Part shown: positions 17,450 to 26,942 of the stretch, in pieces
How positions within the stretch are numbered: the stretch's first letter is position 1
How the letters are laid out: the number at the start of each line of letters is the position of its first letter
Source of the DNA: Bradyrhizobium sp. CB1717
Lineage (GTDB): Bacteria; Pseudomonadota; Alphaproteobacteria; Rhizobiales; Xanthobacteraceae
NCBI RefSeq assembly: GCF_029714325.1
Contig: NZ_CP121666.1
Location: forward strand, 496,001-560,000
Length of the DNA stretch: 64,000 bases
Reading direction: 5' to 3'
The notes under the pieces: model-generated
Databases searched by the model: none
Seen by the model: only the letters and a program-made list of their open reading frames with translations
Told to the model about the DNA's origin: nothing
Program-made: the position numbers and the translations under genes

Positions 17450-20400
17450 TCCGTTCGCGGCTAAGGCCGCCTCAAATGGGGCGCAAGCCGTTTCAGGAGG
17501 CGACGGTTCTGCATGCGGTTGCTCAACTTCGCGATCACCTTGGATCGCGACGCTTTCTCATTGCCGACGAAGTGGGGCTTGGCAAGACGTTGGTCGCCCA
17601 GGGCATTCTGCAGCACCTGGCGAATGGCTCAGGTCCATTCAACGTCTTCTACGTCTGCTCTAGTCTTACAATTGCAAACCAGAATCGGGATAGCTTGCTT
17701 GAGGTCTTGCCACCTGCGGACCGAGAAAGCGCGTCGGTAAAGGTAGATCGGCCAACGCTACTCCCCTGGGCCGATCCACCCGTTAGCAACGCCTTTACAC
17801 TGTTCACGTTGACGCCGGGTACACTTCCCATAAAGGGCTCGTCGCGTGGCCGTGTCGACGAACGCGCCGCCATTTGGTGTCTCCTTCGCGAAGGACTATC
17901 CGAAGCCGGTGGTACTCTCCGGTTGCTCGAAGAGCGTCTCAAGTTGGTCCAGGAAGAAACCTGGCGTTCGGCGGTCGATATCCGGAGTCAAGGCGTGATG
18001 TCGCGCCGCATAAAGGATCTCGCCAAGCCTTTCATAGCTGAGGTGCGCACACTCCTGCAGCTCATCGGCGCAGGAGATCGAGCGGTCGCAGATGCCTTGA
18101 TCCACCGGCTTGATGGGAAGTCGCAGCTTCCAACGATCCAGAGTCTCCGTCAGCGCCTAGGGCGCCTCGGGCTCGCCACGATGAAGCCAGACCTCGTAAT
18201 TCTTGACGAGTTCCAGCGATTTTTCGAATTGCTCGAGCCGTTCCGCGGGACAAAGGAGTTCGAAAGGCAGGCCGCTGCCGTGGAGGCCGACGAAGAGCCT
18301 GACGATGATGATGAGGACGCCCATAGCCTACTCAAACTTCTGCTTGGCGCGAGAAGCGACCATGCGGCTCCGGCAATCCTACTCATGTCGGCGACGCCAT
18401 ATCGTCCACCGGCCGGAGGCATTGATGGAGCAGGTATGCGTCACTACGAGCAGTTCTTTAGACTGCTGGAGTTCCTTTATGGGCAGCAAGCGAAAACACA
18501 AGTGCCCGAACTCCGTACGCTTTTCCGTCGTTACGGCATCCTCCTCCGTGAAGCTGCCCCAGGGAATGAAGAGGTTCTTCGGCTGCGTGACGACATTCAG
18601 GCTCGCTTGTTTCGAGTGATTGCACGCACCGAGCGCGCGGGTCTTCTGGGCGGGAAGGCCGACGTGACTTCGCCTGAGCGGCGGCCGGTAGAGCTTCGTA
18701 CCGATGACGTCCGCGTCTACCGCCACCTATGGGATTCGGCCAGCGAGCACGATCGGAGCGCGGTAACTCCCTACTGGAGCTCAATTCCCTATCCCCTTCA
18801 GATGATGGACCAGCGATATTTGCTTCGGAAGCGCGCGACGCCGGCGCCTATCGATAGGATTGCTGCAAGCCCATTGGTGCTCCGCGCGCGGCAAGTACGT
18901 CACTATGAGCAACTTACACCGCCTCACCCCCGGATGCGGGCTTTGTTCTCCGGACTAGGTGATACGATGCTCGGATTGCCGTGGCTGCCGCCGTCGCTGC
19001 CATGGTGGCCGCTGGGAGCGCCATTTAAAGATGCCGTCGAAGCAGCGCCATCCGGTGGGCTCTCGAAGATCCTGCTGTTTTCTCGTTTTCGCGCGGTACC
19101 CCGTGCGGTCGCATCACTCGTTAGCTTCGACTCGGAACGTCGCGTCTATGCAGAGGCTCGCAGTCGAGGCAGAAGCTACGATTATCAGGCCCGTCGCCGC
19201 GGCGGTGGCGAAGAGGAAGTGGCGCTGGAGCCCGGACTTGAGGCGTTGCCTGCGCCGTCTTTCACCTGGCGGCGACGAGAGACTGGTGAGCGCGAGTTCG
19301 ACCATCTCTTGCTGAGTCTTTTTGTTCCCGCTCCCCGGCTCGGGGAGATTGGAGACCCGCAGCGGATTGTCGGCTTTGCGCGTGGTAATCTTCGCCGTAG
19401 CGAGGCGCTAGACTCAATCGAAAGGAAACTTAGCGCTCTACTAGCCGAACGTTCAGGTGGCAATGTTCGCGTGATTGAAGGCGGGCGCACAGGTCAGGCA
19501 TGGCGCGCTTTGCTTCGCCTCGAACGCGCCAACGGTGTGACGTGGCCGGATTTTAGAGACGCCCTCAAAGATTGGTCTGACAAGACAAAAAATCAGGGAG
19601 CAAAAGCAGTCGTTCGTGCCTGGCTACGTGAGGCCCAAGATATTGGCTCCTTGGTATCATCGCCGTTGACGATCACGCAGGGAGATCTCGAGGAATTGGC
19701 GGAGCTTGCGCTTGTGGGTCCCGGCGTCGTTCTGCATCGTGCCGCTGAACGTGTGTTCGGAAGTGCCTGTGACGGGAACCTCCGAATGCGACGTTCGGTA
19801 GAAATCGCGCTCGGTTCGCTCCGGAGCTACCTCGACGAGCCAGAATTCCATCTGACTCTCGCAAGGGGTGATCGCTCAAAACCCAATCATCCCGAAGGCG
19901 TGCGCAGGGCGATCTGGCATGGTAATCTCGAAGCCGCACTTGATGAATACTTCGCGGTACAGGCGGGGCTTGGCAAGCTGGCCATTAACATCGACCCGGG
20001 GCGGGAAGGGAAGGCGCTCGACGCGTTGGAGCAAGCACTCGCCATTCGGGTTTCGAGTATTCGGGTCCAGAACCTTGAGACTTCAGAAGCGTTTGGGCTG
20101 CGCTGCCACTCTGCCATGCCTTTCGGGCTCACGCCCGACCAAGACGAGCAGCGTGACGAAAGCGGTACGGAGACTCGTCCGGATGCACTTCGCCATGCGT
20201 TCAACTCGCCGTTCCGCCCTTTCGTATTGGCGACAACATCGATTGGTCAGGAAGGGTTAGACTTTCACGTCTACTGCGACCAGCTTGTTCACTGGGATCT
20301 GCCTACTTCGCCCGTAGATCTGGAACAGCGCGATGGACGGGTAAACCGTTATGGCGGACTTTCGATCCGAAAAGCTCTGGTTCGGCGGCACAACGACCGA

Positions 20401-20778
20401 ACGGCACAAATCCCCATCGAGGGCAGCCCCTGGCTTGTCTTGACAGGTGAGCTGGAAGAGACCTGCGAGGGCATGGCCCCGTGGTGGGGTACAGATGGAG
20501 CGGTGATCAATCGAACAGTGTTTCTACCACCGCTCTCTAAGCAAGCAGGCGAGTTGGATCGCCTGCTTGCCTCTCTATCTCACTATCGCCTTACGCTCGG
20601 GCAATCAGACCCTGAACATCTCCTTCGCGCTCTCCATCGCCGGATTGAGGGCGCTGACAGCGAGGAAGAGCGGGCCGCACTTCACAAGTGGCTTCGAGAA
20701 ATCCGGATCGATCTATCACCAGTCCGAAGGAACAGTGCGACGGACATTAGCATAAAATTAGCGTCGGCGGCAGATTAG
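17446..20778 (+). CDS. Large SNF2/DEAD-type helicase of the DUF6361-PLD cassette
   Basis: 1110 residues from the ATG at 17446, chosen because it overlaps the PLD stop as ATGA. Motifs: Walker A ADEVGLGKTLVAQ near residue 40, motif II LDEFQRF near 252 (DEFQ rather than DEAD), motif III LMSATPY near 313, and C-terminal helicase motifs TTSIGQEGLDFH and DLEQRDGRVNRYG near 930-965. The Q-x-x-G-R-x-N-R motif VI is typical of translocases rather than RecQ-like enzymes. The segment between the two RecA domains is very long (over 500 residues) and unrecognised. It is the last gene of the operon and converges on the AIPR gene 16 bases away. Confidence 0.85.
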   Translation: MIRSRLRPPQMGRKPFQEATVLHAVAQLRDHLGSRRFLIADEVGLGKTLVAQGILQHLANGSGPFNVFYVCSSLTIANQNRDSLLEVLPPADRESASVKVDRPTLLPWADPPVSNAFTLFTLTPGTLPIKGSSRGRVDERAAIWCLLREGLSEAGGTLRLLEERLKLVQEETWRSAVDIRSQGVMSRRIKDLAKPFIAEVRTLLQLIGAGDRAVADALIHRLDGKSQLPTIQSLRQRLGRLGLATMKPDLVILDEFQRFFELLEPFRGTKEFERQAAAVEADEEPDDDDEDAHSLLKLLLGARSDHAAPAILLMSATPYRPPAGGIDGAGMRHYEQFFRLLEFLYGQQAKTQVPELRTLFRRYGILLREAAPGNEEVLRLRDDIQARLFRVIARTERAGLLGGKADVTSPERRPVELRTDDVRVYRHLWDSASEHDRSAVTPYWSSIPYPLQMMDQRYLLRKRATPAPIDRIAASPLVLRARQVRHYEQLTPPHPRMRALFSGLGDTMLGLPWLPPSLPWWPLGAPFKDAVEAAPSGGLSKILLFSRFRAVPRAVASLVSFDSERRVYAEARSRGRSYDYQARRRGGGEEEVALEPGLEALPAPSFTWRRRETGEREFDHLLLSLFVPAPRLGEIGDPQRIVGFARGNLRRSEALDSIERKLSALLAERSGGNVRVIEGGRTGQAWRALLRLERANGVTWPDFRDALKDWSDKTKNQGAKAVVRAWLREAQDIGSLVSSPLTITQGDLEELAELALVGPGVVLHRAAERVFGSACDGNLRMRRSVEIALGSLRSYLDEPEFHLTLARGDRSKPNHPEGVRRAIWHGNLEAALDEYFAVQAGLGKLAINIDPGREGKALDALEQALAIRVSSIRVQNLETSEAFGLRCHSAMPFGLTPDQDEQRDESGTETRPDALRHAFNSPFRPFVLATTSIGQEGLDFHVYCDQLVHWDLPTSPVDLEQRDGRVNRYGGLSIRKALVRRHNDRTAQIPIEGSPWLVLTGELEETCEGMAPWWGTDGAVINRTVFLPPLSKQAGELDRLLASLSHYRLTLGQSDPEHLLRALHRRIEGADSEEERAALHKWLREIRIDLSPVRRNSATDISIKLASAAD

Positions 20779-20794
20779 CCGTTTCCTTCCTCCC

Positions 20795-22564
20795 TCACAG
20801 CCCCAGCTTGCTCCACCCCTCTCTTCGCTCGGCGACTTCCATGGAGTATATGTAGAGGGCCTTGTTCTGAAGGAAACTGAGGCGTCCTTCAGCGAGTTGT
20901 TCCTTGTACTTCTGTTCCGATACGGCCTCACGAATGATGTGTCGCACCTTCTGCACACCAAGCGACAGAAGTTCCTGCGTGAAATCAGTCTCCACGCTAA
21001 TTGTCTTCCCGTATGCCTCGAGCCACACTGGCAACTGTCGGTGGTTCAATACGCCCTGCACAAGCAGCGCCCACAATAGGTTCTTGGCGCGGGGCACATA
21101 CCAATAGCCCTTTGCGGACTCGTCGATCTCCTTTGCGATCTTGGGCAATCGGTACTGGATCTTGTAAGCAAGTAGAATTCGACGAGCATCAGTCTTCAAA
21201 TACCTTTCAGCGAAGCACGCTCGGTACTGACTTTCAGTCTCGAACATGTCGTTAAGGCGTGACATCCGATCCACTTCGCCTTGCGCAGCAAGAAAAGTCT
21301 TGGCTAATCGCTTCATCTCAATCGCGCGGCTCTGGGTCGGATCGAAGCCTTGCTCGATCATCTCCTCCTCCGACAAACTTGCGAAAAGCTTTTCTTGTCG
21401 CTCGTAGAGCAAGCCGTTAAGTTCGTCGCGAAACTTGTCCTGAAGCTCGAGCTGAATCGGGTCGCTTGCGCGCAGGTTGGCGGGTTCAACCGAATTCTGT
21501 CGGTTGGTGTTGATGGTTACCGCGGTGATAAAGGGCTGCTGGGCTCGCGTCACAATCTTGGCGAGCACCTTGATAGCATCCAAGCGGTCGGCATGCTCAG
21601 CTGGAGCCTTTTCGAAATCGTAGCTCTCAATGAATCTTGCGAAGCTGGTGATCGTTTGAGCGCCATTGAGAACGCGAGGCTCCGTGATGTGGGCTCGTTC
21701 GCCTTGAATATCGAGCTGCTCGGCCGAAATGGTTATACCGTTATGGTTGAAAACGAAGGCGGAGGCAGACGACTTACCCTCTACAACATCCGCGAACGCT
21801 GCCCGGATTTTTTTGTTGATTGGTCCGTCGGGATCGAGGCCAGCGCGGATGTTTCGCTCGAACAGCCGTTGACCCATTTCACGAAACATCTTGTAAAGGT
21901 CGACAATACCGACAAAGCCGACGTGCAATTGCTCTTCGGCCTCGGTCTTGCTGGTGATCACGTGTGGTAGCCCAAGCTCATATCGATGTGTGCTGCGCGT
22001 ATGGCTTCCAACACGGGGCCCCCGTGCTTCGTTAGAGATGAACTGGAACGTAAGGGTGACGTTGCGCCCATCAAAGCGCCGGTCTATCAAGTGTTTCTTT
22101 GATTCCAGATCCTCCCGCAGCGCGTCGAGCGTCGCACTCTGGTCAGCATCAGACGGATCACCATTGTAGACAAAGTGGATGAGAACCTTATCGATTACGG
22201 CATGATCCTCGTGCAGTCGGTCACGGAGTTCTGCCAAAAGAAGCCCAGGCGCCTCGGGGGCGGGGCCAAAGATGCGCTCCATACCCTCACGTGCCAAATG
22301 CCGCAGCGGCTCTTTGAAGGACTGTTGCTGCGCGGACCACTGGAACTGATAAAGGTAGAGGTTCCGACGATTGGGGTCGACGTGAAAGGCATTTACGCCC
22401 TCTGTCGCGTCTTTTCCGAAAGCAATATGACGGGCCACTTGCTCGGGGATTCTATCAAATTCGCGCGTTAAATAGAGCAGTGCAAAGTAATCTTCCCTTC
22501 TGCCACCATACTGTGTCTTGTATAGTTCATATGCTTGGTCAAGATCGCGATTTGTGATGCCCAT
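20795..22564 (-). CDS. AIPR-family abortive phage infection protein
   Basis: 589 residues. The central part shows the AIPR hallmark series: FVFNHNGITISAEQL, then LNGAQTITSFARF, then VTINTNRQNSVEPANLRASD. AIPR proteins were named after an abortive-infection phage-resistance protein and recur in defence islands; the biochemical activity is not firmly known. The ATG at 22564 is the first in-frame Met. The gene is monocistronic, converging with the helicase. It could be a stand-alone abortive-infection gene or a fourth member of the preceding cassette; the opposite strand favours independence. Confidence 0.85.
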   Translation of the reverse strand: MGITNRDLDQAYELYKTQYGGRREDYFALLYLTREFDRIPEQVARHIAFGKDATEGVNAFHVDPNRRNLYLYQFQWSAQQQSFKEPLRHLAREGMERIFGPAPEAPGLLLAELRDRLHEDHAVIDKVLIHFVYNGDPSDADQSATLDALREDLESKKHLIDRRFDGRNVTLTFQFISNEARGPRVGSHTRSTHRYELGLPHVITSKTEAEEQLHVGFVGIVDLYKMFREMGQRLFERNIRAGLDPDGPINKKIRAAFADVVEGKSSASAFVFNHNGITISAEQLDIQGERAHITEPRVLNGAQTITSFARFIESYDFEKAPAEHADRLDAIKVLAKIVTRAQQPFITAVTINTNRQNSVEPANLRASDPIQLELQDKFRDELNGLLYERQEKLFASLSEEEMIEQGFDPTQSRAIEMKRLAKTFLAAQGEVDRMSRLNDMFETESQYRACFAERYLKTDARRILLAYKIQYRLPKIAKEIDESAKGYWYVPRAKNLLWALLVQGVLNHRQLPVWLEAYGKTISVETDFTQELLSLGVQKVRHIIREAVSEQKYKEQLAEGRLSFLQNKALYIYSMEVAERREGWSKLGL

Positions 22565-22697
22565 GTATTTTGAACCCGCCGAAATCTATCTCTGGAATTG
22601 CCCTCGCGAAAGCTACCTGGATCGGCTGGCGCAATACAGCCTAAGAACGCACGTCGATCCCAGAAACTCAATCTGAGAGGACGATTGATGGTTCTTA

Positions 22698-23096
22698 CTA
22701 CTCAACGGTTTGTTCGAGAGTGAAGGCGCCAGTTTTCGTGTCAACGTGGGTCACTCGCATAACTAGCTTTTGCTGGGGATAACAGTCGGCAATCCGACGT
22801 GTCTGACCTTTCTCTTCCTTGGGGTTAGCGACGATTACTCTGACTATGCCATTGCAGTTGTCGCGAGCCCACGTCAGATCCTCCATGAAGAAGCGATAGC
22901 CGGGGTCGTCGGTCCAATCACCCCGTTCGGATCTCGAATATACGAATTGGCCAGCTAAGCCTCTAAACTCGTCCTTCCAAAGAGTTACAACAACGGTTTT
23001 CCCATCCGCCGATCTACCTGACCAACTCCAGTTCGCATTGCGCGGCTTAACGCCATAAGTTTTGAAGGCCTCTGTGTGGGTTATCTTGCTCACCAA
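22698..23096 (-). CDS. Unrecognised small protein, TTG start fixed by a perfect ribosome site
   Basis: 132 residues, soluble, acidic-aromatic, with no domain I recognise. Notable stretches: NWSWSGRSADGKTVVVTLWKD at the N-terminus and DLTWARDNCNGIVRVIVANP in the middle. A perfect AGGAGG at 23103-23108 (minus strand) sits six bases before a TTG codon at 23096 and nine before a GTG, so the start is non-AUG. The coding pattern and ribosome site make it a real gene. Its neighbours (AIPR, PD-(D/E)XK-like) suggest a defence-island role, but nothing in the protein tells which. Confidence 0.6.
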   Translation of the reverse strand: MVSKITHTEAFKTYGVKPRNANWSWSGRSADGKTVVVTLWKDEFRGLAGQFVYSRSERGDWTDDPGYRFFMEDLTWARDNCNGIVRVIVANPKEEKGQTRRIADCYPQQKLVMRVTHVDTKTGAFTLEQTVE

Positions 23097-23276
23097 TGTT
23101 TTCCTCCTGATTTTGTTTGATCATATCGCCCTCGAAGACCGAGATGGGTGCTTGGGTTCACGGGGATCGTTTCGAGTACCGAGGCCGATCGTTTGGAACT
23201 GCTGAGCTCGGCGCATGAGTGTGGGCTCATTGATCGGTGACGAGTTAACTCAAGCTCATACTGAAGGGTGAGGGTC

Positions 23277-23936
23277 CTAGCCGGTGGTTAGGACGCGACC
23301 GATTGAAAAAACCGAGACAAACTGTCCCGATGTTCGATGGCTGCCAGCTTCTTCCGCGGTGAAGCGCGACACAGCATGGTCTCTCACAATCCGGCCGACG
23401 TCCTTTGCGTCATCAGCGTAAAGAGAATGCTTGGCTTTGAGGCCGCTGCTTACGCTGGGTACATTACCTTCGTTGCAAACCTGGAATTCAATTTTTCCTC
23501 CCGCGGCACATATTTCGTTGATTAGGGCTGACTTGGATTGATATCCAATCCGGCCGATGGTGTATTCTGCAACCAGCAACAGGCGGGAATAGTCCTCGTG
23601 CCTCGGGGGTGCCAGTTTCACGAAATCCTTCAGCAATCTTGAGTCGTTTTGCTTCTTTAGATACTTGAATTCAACAAGCAGCCTTTGTCCCTTGCTCTCA
23701 GCCAACAGGTCGAAGTTAATCGTTCCATGTTTGGCATCATTCACGTCGTACCACTCTCCCTGAAGCTTCCATCGATCCGCACCGTGATGACGGATAAAAA
23801 ACTCTCCCACAGGAACCATTAGCAAGGCTTCCGCAAAGAGACTCTGTTCAAATCCTAAGCTTGCTTTCTCGGCGAGCCACTCGGCGGTAGCCTTTGCGAG
23901 CGCAGCAGCTAGTTCTTGAATATCGACTCTATCCAT
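23277..23936 (-). CDS. Probable PD-(D/E)XK-fold protein
   Basis: 219 residues. The segment INFDLLAESKGQRLLVEFKY (near 75-95) has the D-x(n)-E-x-K spacing of the PD-(D/E)XK nuclease core, with a preceding acidic helix (GFEQSLFAEALLMVPVGEFF) that could supply the fourth residue. No HTH or membrane segment. Such folds are common in restriction and defence nucleases, but also occur in inactive sensors. It is transcribed divergently from the HTH-type gene that follows. Moderate confidence in the fold, low in any function. Confidence 0.6.
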   Translation of the reverse strand: MDRVDIQELAAALAKATAEWLAEKASLGFEQSLFAEALLMVPVGEFFIRHHGADRWKLQGEWYDVNDAKHGTINFDLLAESKGQRLLVEFKYLKKQNDSRLLKDFVKLAPPRHEDYSRLLLVAEYTIGRIGYQSKSALINEICAAGGKIEFQVCNEGNVPSVSSGLKAKHSLYADDAKDVGRIVRDHAVSRFTAEEAGSHRTSGQFVSVFSIGRVLTTG

Positions 23937-24118
23937 CTAATCCACCCGTGGTGCGAAGACCGCTGAACGACTCGTTAAATCTCAAAGGGATTGCCGAAGT
24001 AGGGCCGTTTGGGGTTGGTTTAAGCAGCGGATCCCCATCCCGGCCGCTCGCAACGTCGTCTATACTTATCATGCGGCCCTTCCGGCTGGGGAGGCCGTCT
24101 TCAAGAAAAGCCACAAGC

Positions 24119-25288
24119 ATGGATACTGAATTTACCCGGAAGGAGCTATACGATCTCGTGTGGTCTCAACCCATGAGGACCATGGCAGCTAGCCTCGGCA
24201 TCTCCGACGTTGCCCTCGCAAAGCACTGCAAGAAGGCTGACATTCCTGTGCCGGAACGAGGATACTGGGCGAGGAAACAAGCTGGAAAACCGACCGTACA
24301 AATCGCGTTGCCTCCTCGTTTTCCGGGGGCTTCTGATCGTGTCGGTGCATCACCGGGCAACAACAATTGGGGTTCGGATTGGGCAGAAAAATTCGAAGAA
24401 GTAGCCATTCCGCCAGTCCCCACTTTCGATGAGGACATGCCTTCCGTTCAGCAGCGCGTCAGAAAGTTGGTGGGTCAGGTGCGCTGTAGGCGCGCATTCG
24501 CGCCTGCACATCCGCTCGTGGCGAAACTACTTTCGCATGACGATGAGCGACGAAAGGATTTTACGAAATGGCGTTCCGATTACTACGCGCCAAGATACGA
24601 CGCCGGAATCGAACGGAGGCGTCTACTGATGATTAATGCGCTCTTTCTCGCCGCTGCTCGCCTTGGGTGCCGGCCATCAATGAGCACCTCTAAGTATGGA
24701 CAAGATGCTAGCAGCGAAAGGGATATCTGTATCACGATCGGCCGATCCCATGTGCACTTTACTATCGAACCGATAAAATCGAGAAAGGAGGGCCAAAAAG
24801 AGCGTTTGCGTCTTGCTTTCGGCACGGCGCGTGTTCGAGCGAACGCAAACAAATTTTGGGAAGATGGCGACGAAAGCCCGCTTGAAGACCAGCTAACGGG
24901 TATCTTCGTCGAAATGCTCGTCAGCGCGGAAGTTTCTTACCGCAATGGTCTCATCCGCCATAGAGAATGGGTCATTGGGCGAAAAGCCGATGCCGAAGCT
25001 GAACTCAAGCGACGACGGGACGAGGCCGAGCGCAGAGCACGGGAGCTTAAGGAGAGGCTAGAGAGGGAACGGATTCGACGTTTGCTGTTTCAGGCCAAGG
25101 CGCTGGATCGCGCCAACCAGATACGGACTTACGTGGAGTCGGCCCGCTTGCGGTTTGCCGAGGTAGCGATGACAGAGGCAGAATTCGAAAAATGGGCGAG
25201 TTGGGCGCTACAGGAAGCGGATCGCATAGATCCGTTGAAGAATGGTGCGATTGCGCAAGCTCTTGAGGAGCCTTGTCACGGAAGCTGA
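24119..25288 (+). CDS. HTH-containing protein of unknown function with coiled-coil C-terminus
   Basis: 389 residues from the ATG at 24119; an upstream extension of the frame is compositionally poor and I reject it. The N-terminus, FTRKELYDLVWSQPMRTMAA followed by LGISDVALAKHCKKADIPVP, reads as a helix-turn-helix. The C-terminal third is a charged, Arg/Glu-rich coiled coil (residues about 275-330). This architecture recurs as a conserved hypothetical in proteobacterial accessory DNA. It stands alone between a divergent nuclease-like gene and a convergent DUF2130 gene. A DNA-associated role is likely. Confidence 0.6.
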   Translation: MDTEFTRKELYDLVWSQPMRTMAASLGISDVALAKHCKKADIPVPERGYWARKQAGKPTVQIALPPRFPGASDRVGASPGNNNWGSDWAEKFEEVAIPPVPTFDEDMPSVQQRVRKLVGQVRCRRAFAPAHPLVAKLLSHDDERRKDFTKWRSDYYAPRYDAGIERRRLLMINALFLAAARLGCRPSMSTSKYGQDASSERDICITIGRSHVHFTIEPIKSRKEGQKERLRLAFGTARVRANANKFWEDGDESPLEDQLTGIFVEMLVSAEVSYRNGLIRHREWVIGRKADAEAELKRRRDEAERRARELKERLERERIRRLLFQAKALDRANQIRTYVESARLRFAEVAMTEAEFEKWASWALQEADRIDPLKNGAIAQALEEPCHGS

Positions 25289-25420
25289 GTTGAGGGACGT
25301 ATAGCCTCGTCTGTTTGAACCGGCCCATGGCAGTACTGGAGCAATATCAAAAAGGCTTCTCGGTGCGAGGAGACGCCCGTCCAAGTCGGTTCGACTTGCT
25401 CATCGTTCGAATGCGATCGA

Positions 25421-26734
25421 TTATGACGCCTTCCGCTCACCTTCCGCCGAGCTTTCCAGCAGAGGCATATCGAGGCTAGGGATCTCAGGCATCGCCTTGC
25501 CGGCAATCGCTTGCAAATCTCCGACCATGCCGACGGTGGACTCGATCACGGCGACGATCTGCGTCTCACGCTTTGCCCACTGCCGGCCCATGAACTTTCT
25601 TTCACGGTCGAGATCTTCTCGCATATCGTTAAATTTCTCGACGACAGCTTCCACCCGCTGGCGGAATTTCGTGCCAGTCAGATAATGATAAACTTGCTCC
25701 ATCTTGGTCTGTTGTCCTTGCTGGACCAGGCGCGAGCTGTTGACGTCTATCAGAGTCTGACGAAGCGCGACGGCAACTGGCACCGCACAACGTGGATGGG
25801 TCACCCACACGCCGTCGACCAAGTCAAAGTGTTCGACATGCTTCGGGAGTGCGTGAGAAATGATAAGTGCAACATCTGCCCCGCAGCGGCGTTGATCGTC
25901 GCGCAGCTTTGCTAGCCACCCATCGCTCCAAGCTTTGGTGCGCTTGGATTCCCAGAGAATTATGCCAGCAGACTGACCGATAGAACCATTAACCTGTTGG
26001 ACGACATCGGCGCCCAACTCGCCCTTGCCGACGGGCTCAACGAGATCTGTAGGAAAACGCGCGCGAAGAAGCTCCTCGAGCTCCAGCTCGAGCACCTCGC
26101 CTTGAGACTGCTGGGACCCTTGCTCGGCCTTGCGTTTGAGCTCCTCGATCGTGCGCGCCATCGATTCAATGGTCTGATCTTTCTCGAGCACTCGGAGGCG
26201 CGCGGCCTCGTCCGCTTCCTGCTTTGCTCTTGTGCGGATTTCGTCGATTGAGGCCTGTACACGCTTTTCGATTGTCAGGTCGAGCTCGCGCTTTTCTTCA
26301 TCAAGGGCGCGTTGCTTGCGTATCAGCTCGGCTTGCGCTTGTTGCGCCTCCGCCAGCTTGATATTGTTGGCTTCCAAGGACCGACGGAGTTCTGCAGCTT
26401 CCGACGTCTTGGCCAGCAACTCGGCCGCGGCGGCTTCGCGCGCCTTCGTCGCTTCGATGGTGGCTATCTGGTTTCGTTCGGCCGCGAGCCGCTCTGCAAC
26501 CCGATCTTCAATCTGCTCGCGCGCCTTGGCGAGTTGCTCGCGCTCCTGGCGCATCGTCTCCAATTTTTGGAAGACCTCAGCATCCTTTCTGGCGAGCTGT
26601 TCGTGGAAGTGCCGCCGTGTTTCCTCGATAAGGGGGGCGGCGAGCGACTCCGTCAGCCGGATCTCATGATTGCAGTTTGGACAGCAAAGAGTGGGTTCGC
26701 TCGCAATTGCCGCTGCGGCTGCTCTAACGTTCAT
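25421..26734 (-). CDS. DUF2130-family coiled-coil protein
   Basis: 437 residues from the ATG at 26734, chosen over a longer frame because AGGAGAG stands at the right distance upstream. Order: an N-terminal zinc-ribbon-like CPNCNHEIRL, a long Ala/Glu/Arg coiled coil (about 30-190), then the conserved DUF2130 core (ELEELLRARFPTDLVEPVGK, GADVVQQVNG, IILWESKRTKAWSDGWLAKL) that resembles a restriction-endonuclease-like fold (D...E-x-K), and a C-terminal helical part. DUF2130 proteins are widespread and uncharacterised. The TM0106 gene lies 208 bases upstream on the same strand. Confidence 0.82.
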   Translation of the reverse strand: MNVRAAAAAIASEPTLCCPNCNHEIRLTESLAAPLIEETRRHFHEQLARKDAEVFQKLETMRQEREQLAKAREQIEDRVAERLAAERNQIATIEATKAREAAAAELLAKTSEAAELRRSLEANNIKLAEAQQAQAELIRKQRALDEEKRELDLTIEKRVQASIDEIRTRAKQEADEAARLRVLEKDQTIESMARTIEELKRKAEQGSQQSQGEVLELELEELLRARFPTDLVEPVGKGELGADVVQQVNGSIGQSAGIILWESKRTKAWSDGWLAKLRDDQRRCGADVALIISHALPKHVEHFDLVDGVWVTHPRCAVPVAVALRQTLIDVNSSRLVQQGQQTKMEQVYHYLTGTKFRQRVEAVVEKFNDMREDLDRERKFMGRQWAKRETQIVAVIESTVGMVGDLQAIAGKAMPEIPSLDMPLLESSAEGERKAS

Positions 26735-26942
26735 TTGCCCTCTCTCCTTTGCCGCTCTGTGATGCCCCGAATCAGGATCGGGCCAATTCCGCTTCTGTGT
26801 AGAGTACTGCGGCTCTAGCGCGAGTTCCGCACGTTCGACGCGTACATTGGTGATCTGAACGGGCTTTTCCACCGAAAGCAAATTGAGCTGCCACGGCGGC
26901 CGCTCGAAGAGGCCGCAAGTGGATCTCGCTGCCGCAGAGTGC

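Noticed and set aside
23894..24118. N-terminal extension of the HTH protein
   Set aside because: The added codons have poor protein composition and overlap the divergent gene; the ATG at 24119 begins the conserved sequence.
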